Shown in pieces: positions 35,078 to 43,432 of a stretch of DNA of 64,000 bases. How positions within the stretch are numbered: the stretch's first letter is position 1; every line of letters starts with the position of its first letter. Source of the DNA: Brevibacillus sp051967035 (GTDB taxonomy: Bacteria; Bacillota; Bacilli; Brevibacillales; Brevibacillaceae); assembly GCF_051967035.1 (NCBI RefSeq), contig NZ_JBQCKK010000016.1, forward strand, positions 26,201 to 90,200, written 5' to 3'. The position numbers and the translations under genes were made by a program. Below the pieces are notes generated by a model. It did no database searches and was not told where the DNA came from. It saw only the letters and a list, made by a program, of their open reading frames with translations.

Positions 35078-36616
35078 TTATTCCCACTCAATAGTTGCTG
35101 GCGGTTTGGAGGTAATATCGTACACGACACGGTTGACGTTGTCGACTTCGTTCACGATCCGCGTGGAGATTTTCTCCAGAACCTCCCATGGAATGCGCGC
35201 CCAGTCCGCTGTCATGCCGTCAATCGAGGTTACGGCACGAATCCCTACTGTATAGGAGTAGGTGCGAACGTCGCCCATCACGCCTACCGTTGTCATGTTC
35301 GGCAGAGCGGTAAAGTATTGCCAAATATCCCGATCCAGACCTGCCTTGGCAATCTCTTCGCGCAAGATGGCATCGGATTCACGAACGATCTCCAGCTTTT
35401 CTTCTGTTACCTCGCCCAAAACGCGAATGCCCAAACCAGGACCCGGGAATGGTTGGCGCCAAACAATTTCGTCCGGCAGACCAAGCTCGGTCCCCAATTT
35501 GCGAACCTCGTCCTTGAACAGCGTTTTTAATGGCTCAATCAGCTTGAACTTCATGTCTTTCGGCAAGCCGCCTACGTTGTGGTGCGACTTGATGGTCTGC
35601 GCAGTAGCGGTTCCGCTTTCCACGATGTCCGTGTACAGTGTACCTTGCGCCAGGAATTCCATGTCGGTCAGCTTGCTCGCTTCTTCATCGAAGACGTAAA
35701 TGAACTCGTTGCCGATGATTTTGCGTTTTTGCTCAGGGTCAGAGACGCCTTTCAGCTTGTTCAGGAAACGCTCGCGCGCGTCGATCTTGATGACCTTCAT
35801 GGAGAATTTTTCAGCGAACGTCTCCATGACGCTTTCCGCCTCGCCTTTGCGCAGAAGACCGTGGTCTACGAACATGCAAGTCAGCTGGTCGCCGATTGCT
35901 TTGTGGATCAACGCCGCTACGACAGAGGAGTCAACACCGCCGCTCAGCGCACACAGCACTTGCTTGTCGCCAACCGTCTCGCGAATGCGCACCAGTTCGT
36001 CCTCGATGAACGTCGTCATGCTCCAAGTCGGCTCGCATCCACATACGTTGAACAGGAAGTTGCCAATGAACTCGGTTCCCTTTACGGTATGGCGAACTTC
36101 CGGGTGGAACTGCACGCCGTACAGCTTCCGCTCCGGATGACTGATCGCCGCTACCGGGCAGCTGTCGCTTACCGCGTCTACGCGGAACCCGGTCGGCAAC
36201 TCCACTACTTTATCGGAGTGGCTCATCCAGACGATTTCGTTCGTCTCCCATTTTTCATACAGGCTGTGCGTATTTTGCAGACGCAGCTCGGCTTTGCCGT
36301 ACTCGCGTTTGCCGGCGCGTTCGACTTTTCCTTCCAGCATATGGCTCATCAGCTGCATGCCGTAGCAAATGCCCAGGATCGGCACGCCAAGATCAAAAAT
36401 AGCCGGATCGACCTTGGGCGCTCCCTCTTCATACACGCTCGCAGGTCCGCCGGAAAAAATAATGCCTTTTGGCTGCATTTCCTTGATTTTTTCTACAGGC
36501 GTATTGAACGGCACCAGTTCGCTGTAAACACCCAGATCGCGAACGCGACGTGCGATCAACTGATTGTACTGGCCTCCGAAATCAAGTACGACGACCATTT
36601 CCAATGACTTGTCCAT
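35078..36616 (-). CDS. guaA: GMP synthase (glutamine-hydrolysing)
   Basis: 512-residue bifunctional enzyme that aminates XMP to GMP. N-terminal glutaminase: nucleophile in ILGICYGMQLMSHML, His/Glu in VQFHPEVRHT. Then the PP-loop ALSGGVDSSVVAALIH near residue 225 and the C-terminal dimerisation domain ending NRVVYDITSKPPATIEWE. Start at 36616 sits 5 nt after GGGGG; another ATG one codon earlier is closer. Behind a guanine riboswitch and terminator about 150-310 nt upstream. Confidence 0.97.
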   Translation of the reverse strand: MDKSLEMVVVLDFGGQYNQLIARRVRDLGVYSELVPFNTPVEKIKEMQPKGIIFSGGPASVYEEGAPKVDPAIFDLGVPILGICYGMQLMSHMLEGKVERAGKREYGKAELRLQNTHSLYEKWETNEIVWMSHSDKVVELPTGFRVDAVSDSCPVAAISHPERKLYGVQFHPEVRHTVKGTEFIGNFLFNVCGCEPTWSMTTFIEDELVRIRETVGDKQVLCALSGGVDSSVVAALIHKAIGDQLTCMFVDHGLLRKGEAESVMETFAEKFSMKVIKIDARERFLNKLKGVSDPEQKRKIIGNEFIYVFDEEASKLTDMEFLAQGTLYTDIVESGTATAQTIKSHHNVGGLPKDMKFKLIEPLKTLFKDEVRKLGTELGLPDEIVWRQPFPGPGLGIRVLGEVTEEKLEIVRESDAILREEIAKAGLDRDIWQYFTALPNMTTVGVMGDVRTYSYTVGIRAVTSIDGMTADWARIPWEVLEKISTRIVNEVDNVNRVVYDITSKPPATIEWE

Positions 36617-36763
36617 CATATCCCCCTTCTCCTGTACCCAACAGGACGTGCAAGTATCGGCCGCATTGTTGCCGACATCCTCGCTCGCTGCATGATAAAG
36701 CAAATTCCGCTTCCCTCGGTTCTTGCATCCATACATACCTGCCCAACTCATCGCCTCTGTGCA

Positions 36764-36814
36764 AAAAAAACGGGACAGTGACTCCGATCTCATCATACGG
36801 AGGCAGCGTCCCAG
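36764..36814 (-). terminator. Riboswitch expression-platform terminator of guaA
   Basis: On the minus strand GGGACGCTGCCTCCG pairs with CGGAGTCACTGTCCC (wobbles inside) and is followed by eight Ts. It lies between the aptamer and guaA. Confidence 0.88.
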
Positions 36815-36862
36815 CTTGTGTACACATGTTAGGTTGCATGTACAAAAATCCGAAGTGCTCTC

Positions 36863-36930
36863 CTCGTAGTCGCTAAATTTACGGTTTAGCGGTAGAAACT
36901 TTCAGGCCATATTCCTGAGTATTATACGAG
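36863..36930 (-). ncRNA. Guanine riboswitch aptamer upstream of guaA
   Basis: Purine aptamer on the minus strand: P1 CTCGTA/TACGAG, P2 TCAGG/CCTGA with loop AATATGG, J2/3 AGTTTCTAC, P3 CGCTAAA/TTTAGCG with loop CCGTAAA, J3/1 ending in C before P1. The C specifies guanine. Second copy of the motif in the window, not identical in P1-P3 to the one before pbuG. Confidence 0.95.
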
Positions 36931-36969
36931 ACTCATTGATCGTCATTCTAGCAGATGGGACGGCTTTGT

Positions 36970-39204
36970 TCAAGGCTTCAATTGACGAATCAATCTCTCG
37001 ATCAGCTGCTCTGCCACTGACCGTGCCTTTTGTTCCAATTCCTTGTAGCCGTAAACGGTTCGCTCGTACATTTCCGTCAGGTAACGCAAATCTTGCCGCT
37101 TGTCAGCCGGAATCGTAATTCTGCTCGCGTACTCCCGCAGTGTCTCGCCAGCCTGCCTTCTTGTGTATACCCGCTCCATCATGCTAAGCAGTAAGTTGAA
37201 GCGATCCGTATACTTGTTGCTTTTGTCCTGATCGATCTGTCTTCGGAGCCACCAGATTTGAATGTCTTTTCTGCGCCGCCACACCAGGAAGCCTGCGGTT
37301 GCTACTGCCACTGCCAGCCCAACACGTACCTGCCATGGAATCGAAAAGCTCGTCCCCGGAATGGCGTCCCCCTCTTCCAATTCGTTGAAACGTCCCTCTC
37401 CCCGGTCTGGCGAAGTCTGATTCCCCAGATCCGGCACCGGAATCGGAAGCTGCGGCTGCGCTGTTTGCAAATCGTAGTTGAAGCGTACGGGCGAGAGGAA
37501 GGTGCTGGTCGCTTCGAACGGAATCCAGCCATAGCCTGGAAAATACACCTCTACCCACGAGTGGGCGTCCTTATTGCGAATCTCCATGATATCGCGGTTC
37601 TGCTCGTCGCTGCCCACTCTTTCCCCTGGCGCGAAGCCTTTTACCCAGCGCGCCGGGATGTCCAGGGAGCGCAGCATGACCGCCATCGAGGTAGAGAAAT
37701 GATCGCAATATCCCCTCATGCTCTCAAACAAAAAATGGTCGACAAAATCTTGTCCTTCCGCTGGTACAGGCACATCGGTCGTTTCATACTTATATTTTCC
37801 ACTTGATCGCAAGTAATTCTCGATCGCCCTTACTTTTTCATACGGAGTCTTGGCATTTTGCGTCACGCTCTCTGCCAGTTCCTTTACACGCCGCGGCAAA
37901 GACGGCGGGAGCTGCAAATAGCGCTCTTTGATCTCGTCCGGATAATCCGTGCCCGCCTCTTTGACGGCCTTCTCGCTGACAATCGGCACCTCGGCTTCCA
38001 CCGTGTACTGGTTCAGCTTGAGCAACATCGTGTTCGGCCCGTACTCTGCCCGTCCGTTTGCGCCTGAAGGCTGGATCAGGTTGATTTTTCCGGCGCGAAC
38101 CTCCAACTGCTGGTTCAGCTTGTCGTAGACGACAGTCGCATGAGGCGGAGCGTACTTGCTCACCTTGTTCAATTGGCCGGGATAAAAAACGGTAGCAAAC
38201 TGCTGCGGACCTTTGAACGCCAAAGTCGCTTCTACCTTTTTCGTTTCCAGGCCATGGAACAGTTCGTTTTTCCACTCGTATGCCTGCGGGTCCAAAATCG
38301 CCTCGTACTCGCGATCCCCTTTTTCCCAGCCTATGCCTGTGTAGACGTCCTTGGAGTCGCCGCGCCAATAGCTGCGCTCATTGGTCGTCGCCATGAACAC
38401 GAGCGTATTGTCCTGCTGGAACGGCCCGCCCAATCGTTCGTCATTGTTGTCATAGCCGACTTTTTTGACAACGGCGGCAGGCGCTTCCGTGCCGATCCCC
38501 ATCAAAAAGGCAACCGGATCGGGCCAGCTCGCCGGCTTTTTGGGAGCCGCATATCCAATGCCCACACTAATCAAAATGACCAGCAAGGAGGCCAGCAGCG
38601 AGCCGAAGAGAAGCCGGCTTCTTTTTTCTGTCACGGTAGCCATGCCCGTCATTTTCATCAAATGGCTGACAGCGAGAAGCAAAAAGCCATAAATCAGCGT
38701 CCGCACAATCCCAGCGCTGGCATCGTAAGGCAGGAATGTGTCAAGCACCGCCAAGTACAGCTCGGTCAAAAATACAAACCACAAGCCCTGTCTCTGCTCC
38801 AGCACCAGATAGGTCAGCATGCTAATCAAGACGAGCAGCATGGCGTCAAACAAGGCATTGCGCGACAAAATGGACATCGATCCCCAGTCCTGCTGGAAGG
38901 CCAGCGGGAGATCATGCACAATCTGCCGGTACAATTCCGCCAGCCAATCCGTGGCAAACAGCGGCGTATCAAATAATGTAGCATGCAACAGCCAGAGGAG
39001 GCCGAGCAGCTTGAGCGGCAACGTCGCCCACCTGTAAGGTATGGATACGTCGATCACCAGGACCCCGGCCACAATGACCAGAAACGGCCACAACACACCG
39101 GTATCCGTCAACTCCTGGAGAGGGAGCAGCCACTCCCGTAGCATGAGGAACAGAAAAAGCGCCGAGACCCACTGCCATATCGTTGGTCGCTTCCACACGT
39201 TCAT
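36970..39204 (-). CDS. Membrane protein with transglutaminase-like domain (YebA-like)
   Basis: 744 residues. Six or seven N-terminal helices (residues 10-225), an extracellular region with a transglutaminase fold whose Cys lies in SMRGYCDHFSTSMAVML near residue 500 and His/Asp in DAHSWVEVYFPGYGWIPFE, then a C-terminal helix (about 630) and a cytoplasmic DUF4129-like tail. Start at 39204 uses GGAGGT; the frame is open 13 codons more without a ribosome site. Last of a moxR-DUF58-transglutaminase operon, 4 nt after DUF58. Confidence 0.93.
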   Translation of the reverse strand: MNVWKRPTIWQWVSALFLFLMLREWLLPLQELTDTGVLWPFLVIVAGVLVIDVSIPYRWATLPLKLLGLLWLLHATLFDTPLFATDWLAELYRQIVHDLPLAFQQDWGSMSILSRNALFDAMLLVLISMLTYLVLEQRQGLWFVFLTELYLAVLDTFLPYDASAGIVRTLIYGFLLLAVSHLMKMTGMATVTEKRSRLLFGSLLASLLVILISVGIGYAAPKKPASWPDPVAFLMGIGTEAPAAVVKKVGYDNNDERLGGPFQQDNTLVFMATTNERSYWRGDSKDVYTGIGWEKGDREYEAILDPQAYEWKNELFHGLETKKVEATLAFKGPQQFATVFYPGQLNKVSKYAPPHATVVYDKLNQQLEVRAGKINLIQPSGANGRAEYGPNTMLLKLNQYTVEAEVPIVSEKAVKEAGTDYPDEIKERYLQLPPSLPRRVKELAESVTQNAKTPYEKVRAIENYLRSSGKYKYETTDVPVPAEGQDFVDHFLFESMRGYCDHFSTSMAVMLRSLDIPARWVKGFAPGERVGSDEQNRDIMEIRNKDAHSWVEVYFPGYGWIPFEATSTFLSPVRFNYDLQTAQPQLPIPVPDLGNQTSPDRGEGRFNELEEGDAIPGTSFSIPWQVRVGLAVAVATAGFLVWRRRKDIQIWWLRRQIDQDKSNKYTDRFNLLLSMMERVYTRRQAGETLREYASRITIPADKRQDLRYLTEMYERTVYGYKELEQKARSVAEQLIERLIRQLKP

Positions 39205-39208
39205 GTGT

Positions 39209-40414
39209 CTATGCACCTCCAATCCGCTTCCACTCTTGTTCATCGATGTGGACAGACGTACACGATACTTTGCTTCCCCTCAGCAATTGCAAGGCCTGCC
39301 GTCGCTCTTGCGGAATGACGGCGTCAGCATGTACATAGAACAGTTGCACTCTTCTGCCTTTTTGCGCCAACGCAATCAAACGATGAACCAAGTCTTTGTC
39401 CACACGCGGGGTCACGACGATCAGCGTCACGCCCTGCTGCTGTTCCAATGCCTCGCGTCCCACGACCCGTGCAAACGACTCGCTGCCCGTGGGCATCACC
39501 CGCGCCAATTGATCGAAGACGCGGAGAAAATGAGGATGGGAAAGCGCGGGAGCTATCGAGATGCGTTCCTTTTGCTTGTATACCAAACCGTAATGATACT
39601 GGTTGCGGTTGGCATAGGCGATCAGGCTTGCCGTCAGCCGAACCGCTGTCTCAAACAACTGTGCAGGCCGACCTTGATAGCTTTCTTTTTCTACATCGAG
39701 GAAAAAAACGGCCTGGTTCATTGCCTGATGCTCAAATTCTTTCGTCTTCAAGCCGGTTCCCCTTGCCGACGCGCGCCAATGAATCTGGCTCAGGCGATCG
39801 CCGCGCTGGTATTCGCGTACGCCCCTCACCGCAGCAACATCATCGGAGCGTCGATGCGACACGTGCACATTGCCGCTGAAACTGCCGTCCCCTAAAGCCC
39901 AGTGCGTTACGTCCTTATACCGCGGGTAAACGAGAAATTCCTGGGGACACGAGAAGACTTTGCGCCTTTCCATGAATCCAAAAAAATCTCCGCCACTCAC
40001 GACGCAGTAATCCAGCCGGTAAAAACCTCGCGGAAGACTCGGTATGACATAGCGGAACTCCATTTCTTTTTGAAACCAGGGAAAAATCAGCTGCCGATGC
40101 GGCTCAAATACCCCTGCCAGCCGCTCCGGCAAAGGCTCCACGATCATGTGCCAGCCCAACGGAAAGCGGACTCTCCGGCGCAGGCGCACGGTTACCACCA
40201 AGTCCTCGCCGTCCTGCAAGCGGTTACGGTCGATGACCCGCTCTACCTCCAGCGTCGTGAACAGTAAGACATACGCCAAAACCTCATACACGAGGAACAC
40301 CAGACTGCTGTAAAACAGAAACCAACTGGAAAAGCCGCCCTGAAATTTGGCAAACACGTACGTGATAGCCACAAGCAGGAGCGCTTTGAGCTTACCCCAT
40401 CTTCGCTGTCTCAT
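39209..40414 (-). CDS. DUF58 domain protein (YeaD-like)
   Basis: 401-residue protein with two N-terminal hydrophobic helices (residues 8-50) and a DUF58 / vWA-like cytoplasmic domain: REYQRGDRLSQIHWRASARG and the terminal half with TLIVVTPRVDKDLV. In other bacteria DUF58, MoxR ATPase and transglutaminase proteins travel together; a chaperone or assembly role at the membrane is proposed for the group. Starts 13 nt after moxR behind AAGGAG. Confidence 0.92.
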   Translation of the reverse strand: MRQRRWGKLKALLLVAITYVFAKFQGGFSSWFLFYSSLVFLVYEVLAYVLLFTTLEVERVIDRNRLQDGEDLVVTVRLRRRVRFPLGWHMIVEPLPERLAGVFEPHRQLIFPWFQKEMEFRYVIPSLPRGFYRLDYCVVSGGDFFGFMERRKVFSCPQEFLVYPRYKDVTHWALGDGSFSGNVHVSHRRSDDVAAVRGVREYQRGDRLSQIHWRASARGTGLKTKEFEHQAMNQAVFFLDVEKESYQGRPAQLFETAVRLTASLIAYANRNQYHYGLVYKQKERISIAPALSHPHFLRVFDQLARVMPTGSESFARVVGREALEQQQGVTLIVVTPRVDKDLVHRLIALAQKGRRVQLFYVHADAVIPQERRQALQLLRGSKVSCTSVHIDEQEWKRIGGA

Positions 40415-40427
40415 CCGCAGTCACTCC

Positions 40428-41381
40428 TTAGCTCACCGGGACGCGGGTTTCGGCCAAGATCACGGTCAATACCCGATCAACGGTTGCTCCTTCCAGGCGA
40501 GCTTCCGGCTTCACGATCATCCGATGGGCAAAGACGACTGGCACCAGCTCTTTGACATCGTCCGGGATGACGTAATCCCTGCCGCGCACGTAAGCCAGCG
40601 CCTGTACAGCTCTGTAGAGGGCGAGAGAGCCGCGCGGACTTACCCCGAGATAGATGTGATGGTGGTCACGTGTGCGGTGGCAAAGCCGTACGATATACTC
40701 CTTTACCCCCTCCGAAACCTTGACCGTCGCTACCTCCTTTTGCAGCTTCGCCAGGTCTGCAGCCGTCATGACAGGCTCAAGCTGTGCGAGCGGATTCGCC
40801 TCTGAGAATCGCGACAGCATGCGCATCTCTTCTTCCACCGTCGGATAGCCCAGCCGCAATTGCATCAGGAAACGGTCCAGCTGTGCCTCTGGCAGCGGAA
40901 ACGTCCCTTCGTACTCCAACGGGTTCTGGGTCGCCATCACAAAAAACGGATCGGCCAGCCGATAGGTTGCACCGTCTACGGTAACGGACCGTTCCTCCAT
41001 CGCTTCCAAGAGAGCAGATTGTGTCTTCGGAGAGGTCCGGTTGATTTCATCCGCCAAAATCACATTTGCAAAAAGCGGTCCTTGCCGGAATTCAAACTGC
41101 ATCGTTTGCTGATTGAAGATCGCTACCCCTGTTACATCTGTCGGCAGCAAATCAGGCGTAAACTGAATACGCTTGAATTCCCCGCCGATCGACTTGGCCA
41201 AGGCACGTACCAGCATTGTCTTGCCCACACCCGGGACATCCTCCAGCAAAACATGCCCATTTGCCAAAACAGCAGCCACCATCATCTCGATGACGGAGCG
41301 TTTTCCAATCAAAACTTTTTCTATATTATCGATCAACTTGACGATTGCAGGATGCATTTGTTCCAATTTGATTGGGTTCAC
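40428..41381 (-). CDS. MoxR-family AAA ATPase (YeaC-like)
   Basis: 317 residues. Walker A EDVPGVGKTMLVRALA near residue 55, Walker B VILADEINRTSPKTQSALLE, sensor 1 FFVMATQNPLEYEGT and arginine-finger region FPLPEAQLDRFLM. GTG start with GGAG about 10 nt upstream. First gene of the operon with DUF58 and transglutaminase proteins; a chaperone-like remodelling role is family knowledge. Confidence 0.95.
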   Translation of the reverse strand: MNPIKLEQMHPAIVKLIDNIEKVLIGKRSVIEMMVAAVLANGHVLLEDVPGVGKTMLVRALAKSIGGEFKRIQFTPDLLPTDVTGVAIFNQQTMQFEFRQGPLFANVILADEINRTSPKTQSALLEAMEERSVTVDGATYRLADPFFVMATQNPLEYEGTFPLPEAQLDRFLMQLRLGYPTVEEEMRMLSRFSEANPLAQLEPVMTAADLAKLQKEVATVKVSEGVKEYIVRLCHRTRDHHHIYLGVSPRGSLALYRAVQALAYVRGRDYVIPDDVKELVPVVFAHRMIVKPEARLEGATVDRVLTVILAETRVPVS

Positions 41382-41427
41382 GTTGATACATCTCCTGTTC
41401 CCTCATATTTCTTTCCACCAAGCTTGT

Positions 41428-41461
41428 AACAAAAGCGTTTTGTTAGCCGTCCTCCCTTATA
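41428..41461 (-). promoter_or_regulatory. Possible promoter and inverted repeat before the moxR operon
   Basis: On the minus strand a -10-like TATAAG (41456-41461) without a clear -35, followed by the inverted repeat AACAAAA-GCG-TTTTGTT (41428-41444) where the transcript would start. Confidence 0.35.
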
Positions 41462-41561
41462 CCATCACCGAGAGAGCAGTGTAATTCTAAAGTAATGGAT
41501 GGAAATGGGAGATACAAGGAAAACTTACTTGAAAATTGTAAGAATGCAACCGTGATTATGC

Positions 41562-41589
41562 AAAAAAGAGTAGGAACAGATCCTACTCT
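41562..41589 (-). terminator. Terminator after the tRNA cluster
   Basis: On the minus strand a perfect 9-bp stem AGAGTAGGA/TCCTACTCT, 5-nt loop, then TTTTTT, 20 nt beyond tRNA-Arg. Confidence 0.93.
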
Positions 41590-41608
41590 TCGATTTCATA
41601 TGAAGTAA

Positions 41609-41685
41609 TGGCGTGCCCTGAGAGATTCGAACTCCCGACCTTTTGATTCGTAGTCAAACGCTCTATCCAGCTGAGCTAAGGGCAC
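41609..41685 (-). tRNA. tRNA-Arg (anticodon ACG)
   Basis: 77 nt including an encoded CCA. Acceptor stem GTGCCCT/AGGGCAC, D-arm GCTCAGCTGGATAGAGC, anticodon loop CTACGAA, T-loop TTCGAAT. All stems pair. Confidence 0.96.
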
Positions 41686-41732
41686 ATGTTTTGCGGGCCA
41701 ACCTGACTGGTTGATAGCAAGCAGAACAATTA

Positions 41733-41808
41733 TGGAGCGGACGACGGGTCTCGAACCCGCGACCTTCGCCTTGGCAAGGCGACGCTCTACCAATTGAGCT
41801 ACGTCCGC
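41733..41808 (-). tRNA. tRNA-Gly (anticodon GCC)
   Basis: 76 nt with encoded CCA. Acceptor stem GCGGACG/CGTCCGC, anticodon loop TTGCCAA inside CGCC/GGCG, T-loop TTCGAGA. Intact cloverleaf. Confidence 0.96.
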
Positions 41809-41857
41809 ATGCGACATGATAACAGGTTTGCTCTGGCTGCAAACCCCTCTGCTTATT

Positions 41858-41913
41858 TGGTGCGGGTGAAGGGACTTGAACCCCCACGGTCTCCCGCCAG
41901 AACCTAAATCTGG
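41858..41913 (-). pseudogene. 3' half of tRNA-Leu (anticodon TAG), probable attachment-site scar
   Basis: The anticodon arm CCAGATTTAGGTTCTGG, a long variable arm (CGG/CCG), the T-arm, acceptor CACCCGC and encoded CCA of a class II tRNA-Leu are present. The 5' acceptor GCGGGTG and the D-arm are missing: the sequence before the anticodon arm does not resemble a tRNA. Loss exactly at the anticodon stem is what integration at the tRNA 3' half leaves on the side next to the original downstream genes. Confidence 0.85.
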
Positions 41914-42076
41914 TCGAGGCCATCTGACAGATAAGAGTGTATCATGTCGAATGCTGATGGGTCAAGGGTTTTGTGCAAACTGTTTATGGTAAGGAAGGGC
42001 AAAAAATGAAACCTGCTGTTCGATTTGGTCCCCAATTCGTCCCCGCGTCCCCAAGTGTCCCTCGGATTTCTTCTAT

Positions 42077-42112
42077 ATTAAATATGCATACGGCATTAAA
42101 TATGCATACGGC
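42077..42112. repeat. Perfect 18-nt tandem duplication
   Basis: The unit ATTAAATATGCATACGGC occurs twice in a row without a mismatch, in the non-coding strip between the tRNA fragment and the first island gene. Each unit contains ATATGCATA-like symmetry. No further copies adjoin, so it is not a CRISPR or minisatellite. Confidence 0.9.
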
Positions 42113-42140
42113 GGATTATTTGGATCGATATTGAAGGCAA

Positions 42141-42174
42141 AGACCCGTCTCCGATTTAATGCAGAGACGGGTCT
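42141..42174 (-). terminator. Terminator after the 42183 gene
   Basis: Perfect 11-bp stem AGACCCGTCTC/GAGACGGGTCT with a 12-nt loop; on the minus strand followed by TTTGCC, a short T run. Confidence 0.75.
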
Positions 42175-42182
42175 ACAGCTTC

Positions 42183-42491
42183 TTATTTGTTGAGCCACTC
42201 CATATACGAAATCATCTGTCCGGGATCAAGCCTTGATTCTTTGGTGTAAATTTTATCTGGGGGCCCTATCTGAGATGTCAAAAATACGAGTAAGTTGTCG
42301 AACTGTTGGTAATCACCGTTACCAACCGAAATTTTCAATATTTTTCGGTTGTAAGTAACAACGTACGTGGTCCCAGTACTCTCATCTACAAATTGTGCTA
42401 TCGCTTCTGGTTTTTTAAAAACAACAATAATGGCTCCCATGATCCTACTTCTTACATCCATTGAATCTAATGAGGTAAGTACATTTGACAC
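42183..42491 (-). CDS. Hypothetical island protein
   Basis: 102 residues, not recognised. GTG start with GGGGAG 6 nt upstream. Soluble, mixed alpha/beta look: SRIMGAIIVVFKKPEAIAQF, GTTYVVTYNRKILKISVGNG, FLTSQIGPPDKIY. No signal or membrane segment. It follows a YolD remnant in the same direction and ends at a hairpin, so it may be the last gene of the SOS-type operon starting at 43379. Confidence 0.65.
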   Translation of the reverse strand: MSNVLTSLDSMDVRSRIMGAIIVVFKKPEAIAQFVDESTGTTYVVTYNRKILKISVGNGDYQQFDNLLVFLTSQIGPPDKIYTKESRLDPGQMISYMEWLNK

Positions 42492-42504
42492 GTTGCTCTC
42501 CCCT

Positions 42505-42615
42505 TTATGGAATTACGTCAATGATTGCATCCATCTGAATCCACCGGCTCTCCTCATCGTTCACCAGTTTAACCCGTCGGCTGTTTTGATCCATCCACTT
42601 GATCACGCCCCACAT
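42505..42615 (-). pseudogene. YolD-like C-terminal remnant
   Basis: 36 codons from an ATG without a ribosome site. The product (MWGVIKWMDQNSRRVKLVND then EESRWIQMDAIIDVI) aligns with the second half of the complete YolD-like protein at 43095 (GVVQKIDTSNRRIRLENIHG, VWIDVAKIVRV). The frame is closed upstream by the stop codon of the HTH gene, so the first half is missing. A short functional protein cannot be excluded. Confidence 0.6.
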
Positions 42616-42633
42616 GCTGCGCAGTTCTTCTGT

Positions 42634-42876
42634 CTATTTTGCTCGCCATGGATGATGGACTCCCCTTTCCCATGCTTCCAGCAGTTCGATTTTATCTGGC
42701 TGCATGCGGTCCCAATTGATATATTCTTCTCGTTTCAAGACTTCCAAAACCTCCATGATTCCGCCCCGGGATCTCCCGGTTTTGATGCACAGTTCATCTA
42801 CCGTTGGTGTCCGGCGACGGCCGGCAGAATAGTTGCCGATGATACGCAGGACCTGCCTTTCGATATCAGACAGCAT
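42634..42876 (-). CDS. Small winged-HTH protein
   Basis: 80 residues. MLSDIERQVLRIIGNYSAGR, then RRTPTVDELCIKTGRSRGGI and MEVLEVLKREEYINWD form a winged helix-turn-helix resembling the N-terminal DNA-binding half of LexA-type repressors, without the protease half. It overlaps the preceding WYL-like gene by 11 nt. Probably a regulator of the small island operon; its target is unknown. Confidence 0.75.
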   Translation of the reverse strand: MLSDIERQVLRIIGNYSAGRRRTPTVDELCIKTGRSRGGIMEVLEVLKREEYINWDRMQPDKIELLEAWERGVHHPWRAK

Positions 42877-43087
42877 GTCGGGTCACCACCGGGGCGACTG
42901 CGAGGATGTTGGCGATTGTAAAGACGCGTTTTGCTTGCCGAGTGAAGCAGTAAGCTTTGACGCGGTTACCGGTTATTGCGTGCAGACGTAAGGTTCGTTT
43001 GCTCGTCTGGCCGCGACGATCTATGTAGATAATCTCCACCAGCTGGCCAGCATTGAGGTATCGTTGTAGTTCACGGTGCATACTCAT
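42866..43087 (-). CDS. Small WYL-like domain protein
   Basis: About 73 residues from the ATG at 43087, 7 nt after the YolD stop; another ATG two codons later has the better GGGTG spacing. The segment LVEIIYIDRRGQTSKRTLRL, then RVKAYCFTRQAKRVFTIANI is a compact WYL/YolD-neighbour fold as found after yolD genes in Bacillales prophages. No DNA-binding part of its own; could pair with the HTH protein that follows. Confidence 0.7.
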   Translation of the reverse strand: MSMHRELQRYLNAGQLVEIIYIDRRGQTSKRTLRLHAITGNRVKAYCFTRQAKRVFTIANILAVAPVVTRHAV

Positions 43088-43094
43088 CACCCGT

Positions 43095-43379
43095 TCAATT
43101 TGTTGATACACGGACAATCTTTGCAACGTCGATCCAGACACTACCGTGTATGTTCTCCAGTCGAATGCGGCGATTGGATGTGTCAATTTTCTGCACAACG
43201 CCGCATACTTCCCGAATCTCCCCAAGCTTCTCTTTGACCTTCACTGGATGCCACCAGCGCACGGTGACGGTTTTACCCTCTTTCTGACTCTCCGTGATCA
43301 TGTAGCCATACTCCATCAGTTCGTCTTCGTCGACATCAGGACGTTTCACCAGTGTGGTTTCGTCAATAAGCAAAGCCAT
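43095..43379 (-). CDS. YolD-like protein
   Basis: 94 residues of the YolD-like family, commonly found beside Y-family DNA polymerases (UvrX/YqjW) in Bacillales phages and plasmids. Start MALLIDETTL at 43379 with GGAGGT 6 nt upstream. The core is TVTVRWWHPVKVKEKLGEIR followed by GVVQKIDTSNRRIRLEN. No polymerase gene is present here. Two LexA-type boxes lie immediately upstream, so it is damage-inducible by prediction. Confidence 0.85.
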   Translation of the reverse strand: MALLIDETTLVKRPDVDEDELMEYGYMITESQKEGKTVTVRWWHPVKVKEKLGEIREVCGVVQKIDTSNRRIRLENIHGSVWIDVAKIVRVSTN

Positions 43380-43397
43380 GACGGCACCTCCAAACAA

Positions 43398-43432
43398 GAA
43401 CATTTGTTTGTATTTTACAAGAACATTTGTTC
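43398..43432 (-). promoter_or_regulatory. Tandem LexA (SOS) boxes before the YolD operon
   Basis: GAACATTTGTTC (43421-43432) matches the Gram-positive LexA/DinR core GAAC-N4-GTTC perfectly; GAACATTTGTTT (43398-43409) matches with one change. They are 23 nt apart and end 19 nt before the yolD ATG. Confidence 0.85.

Noticed and set aside
41858..41935. A complete functional tRNA-Leu
   Set aside because: The 5' acceptor GCGGGTG and D-arm needed to pair with the retained 3' part are not found within the next 100 nt.
42077..42112. CRISPR-like repeat
   Set aside because: Only two copies, directly adjacent with no spacers, and no cas genes. I saw no CRISPR array anywhere in the window.
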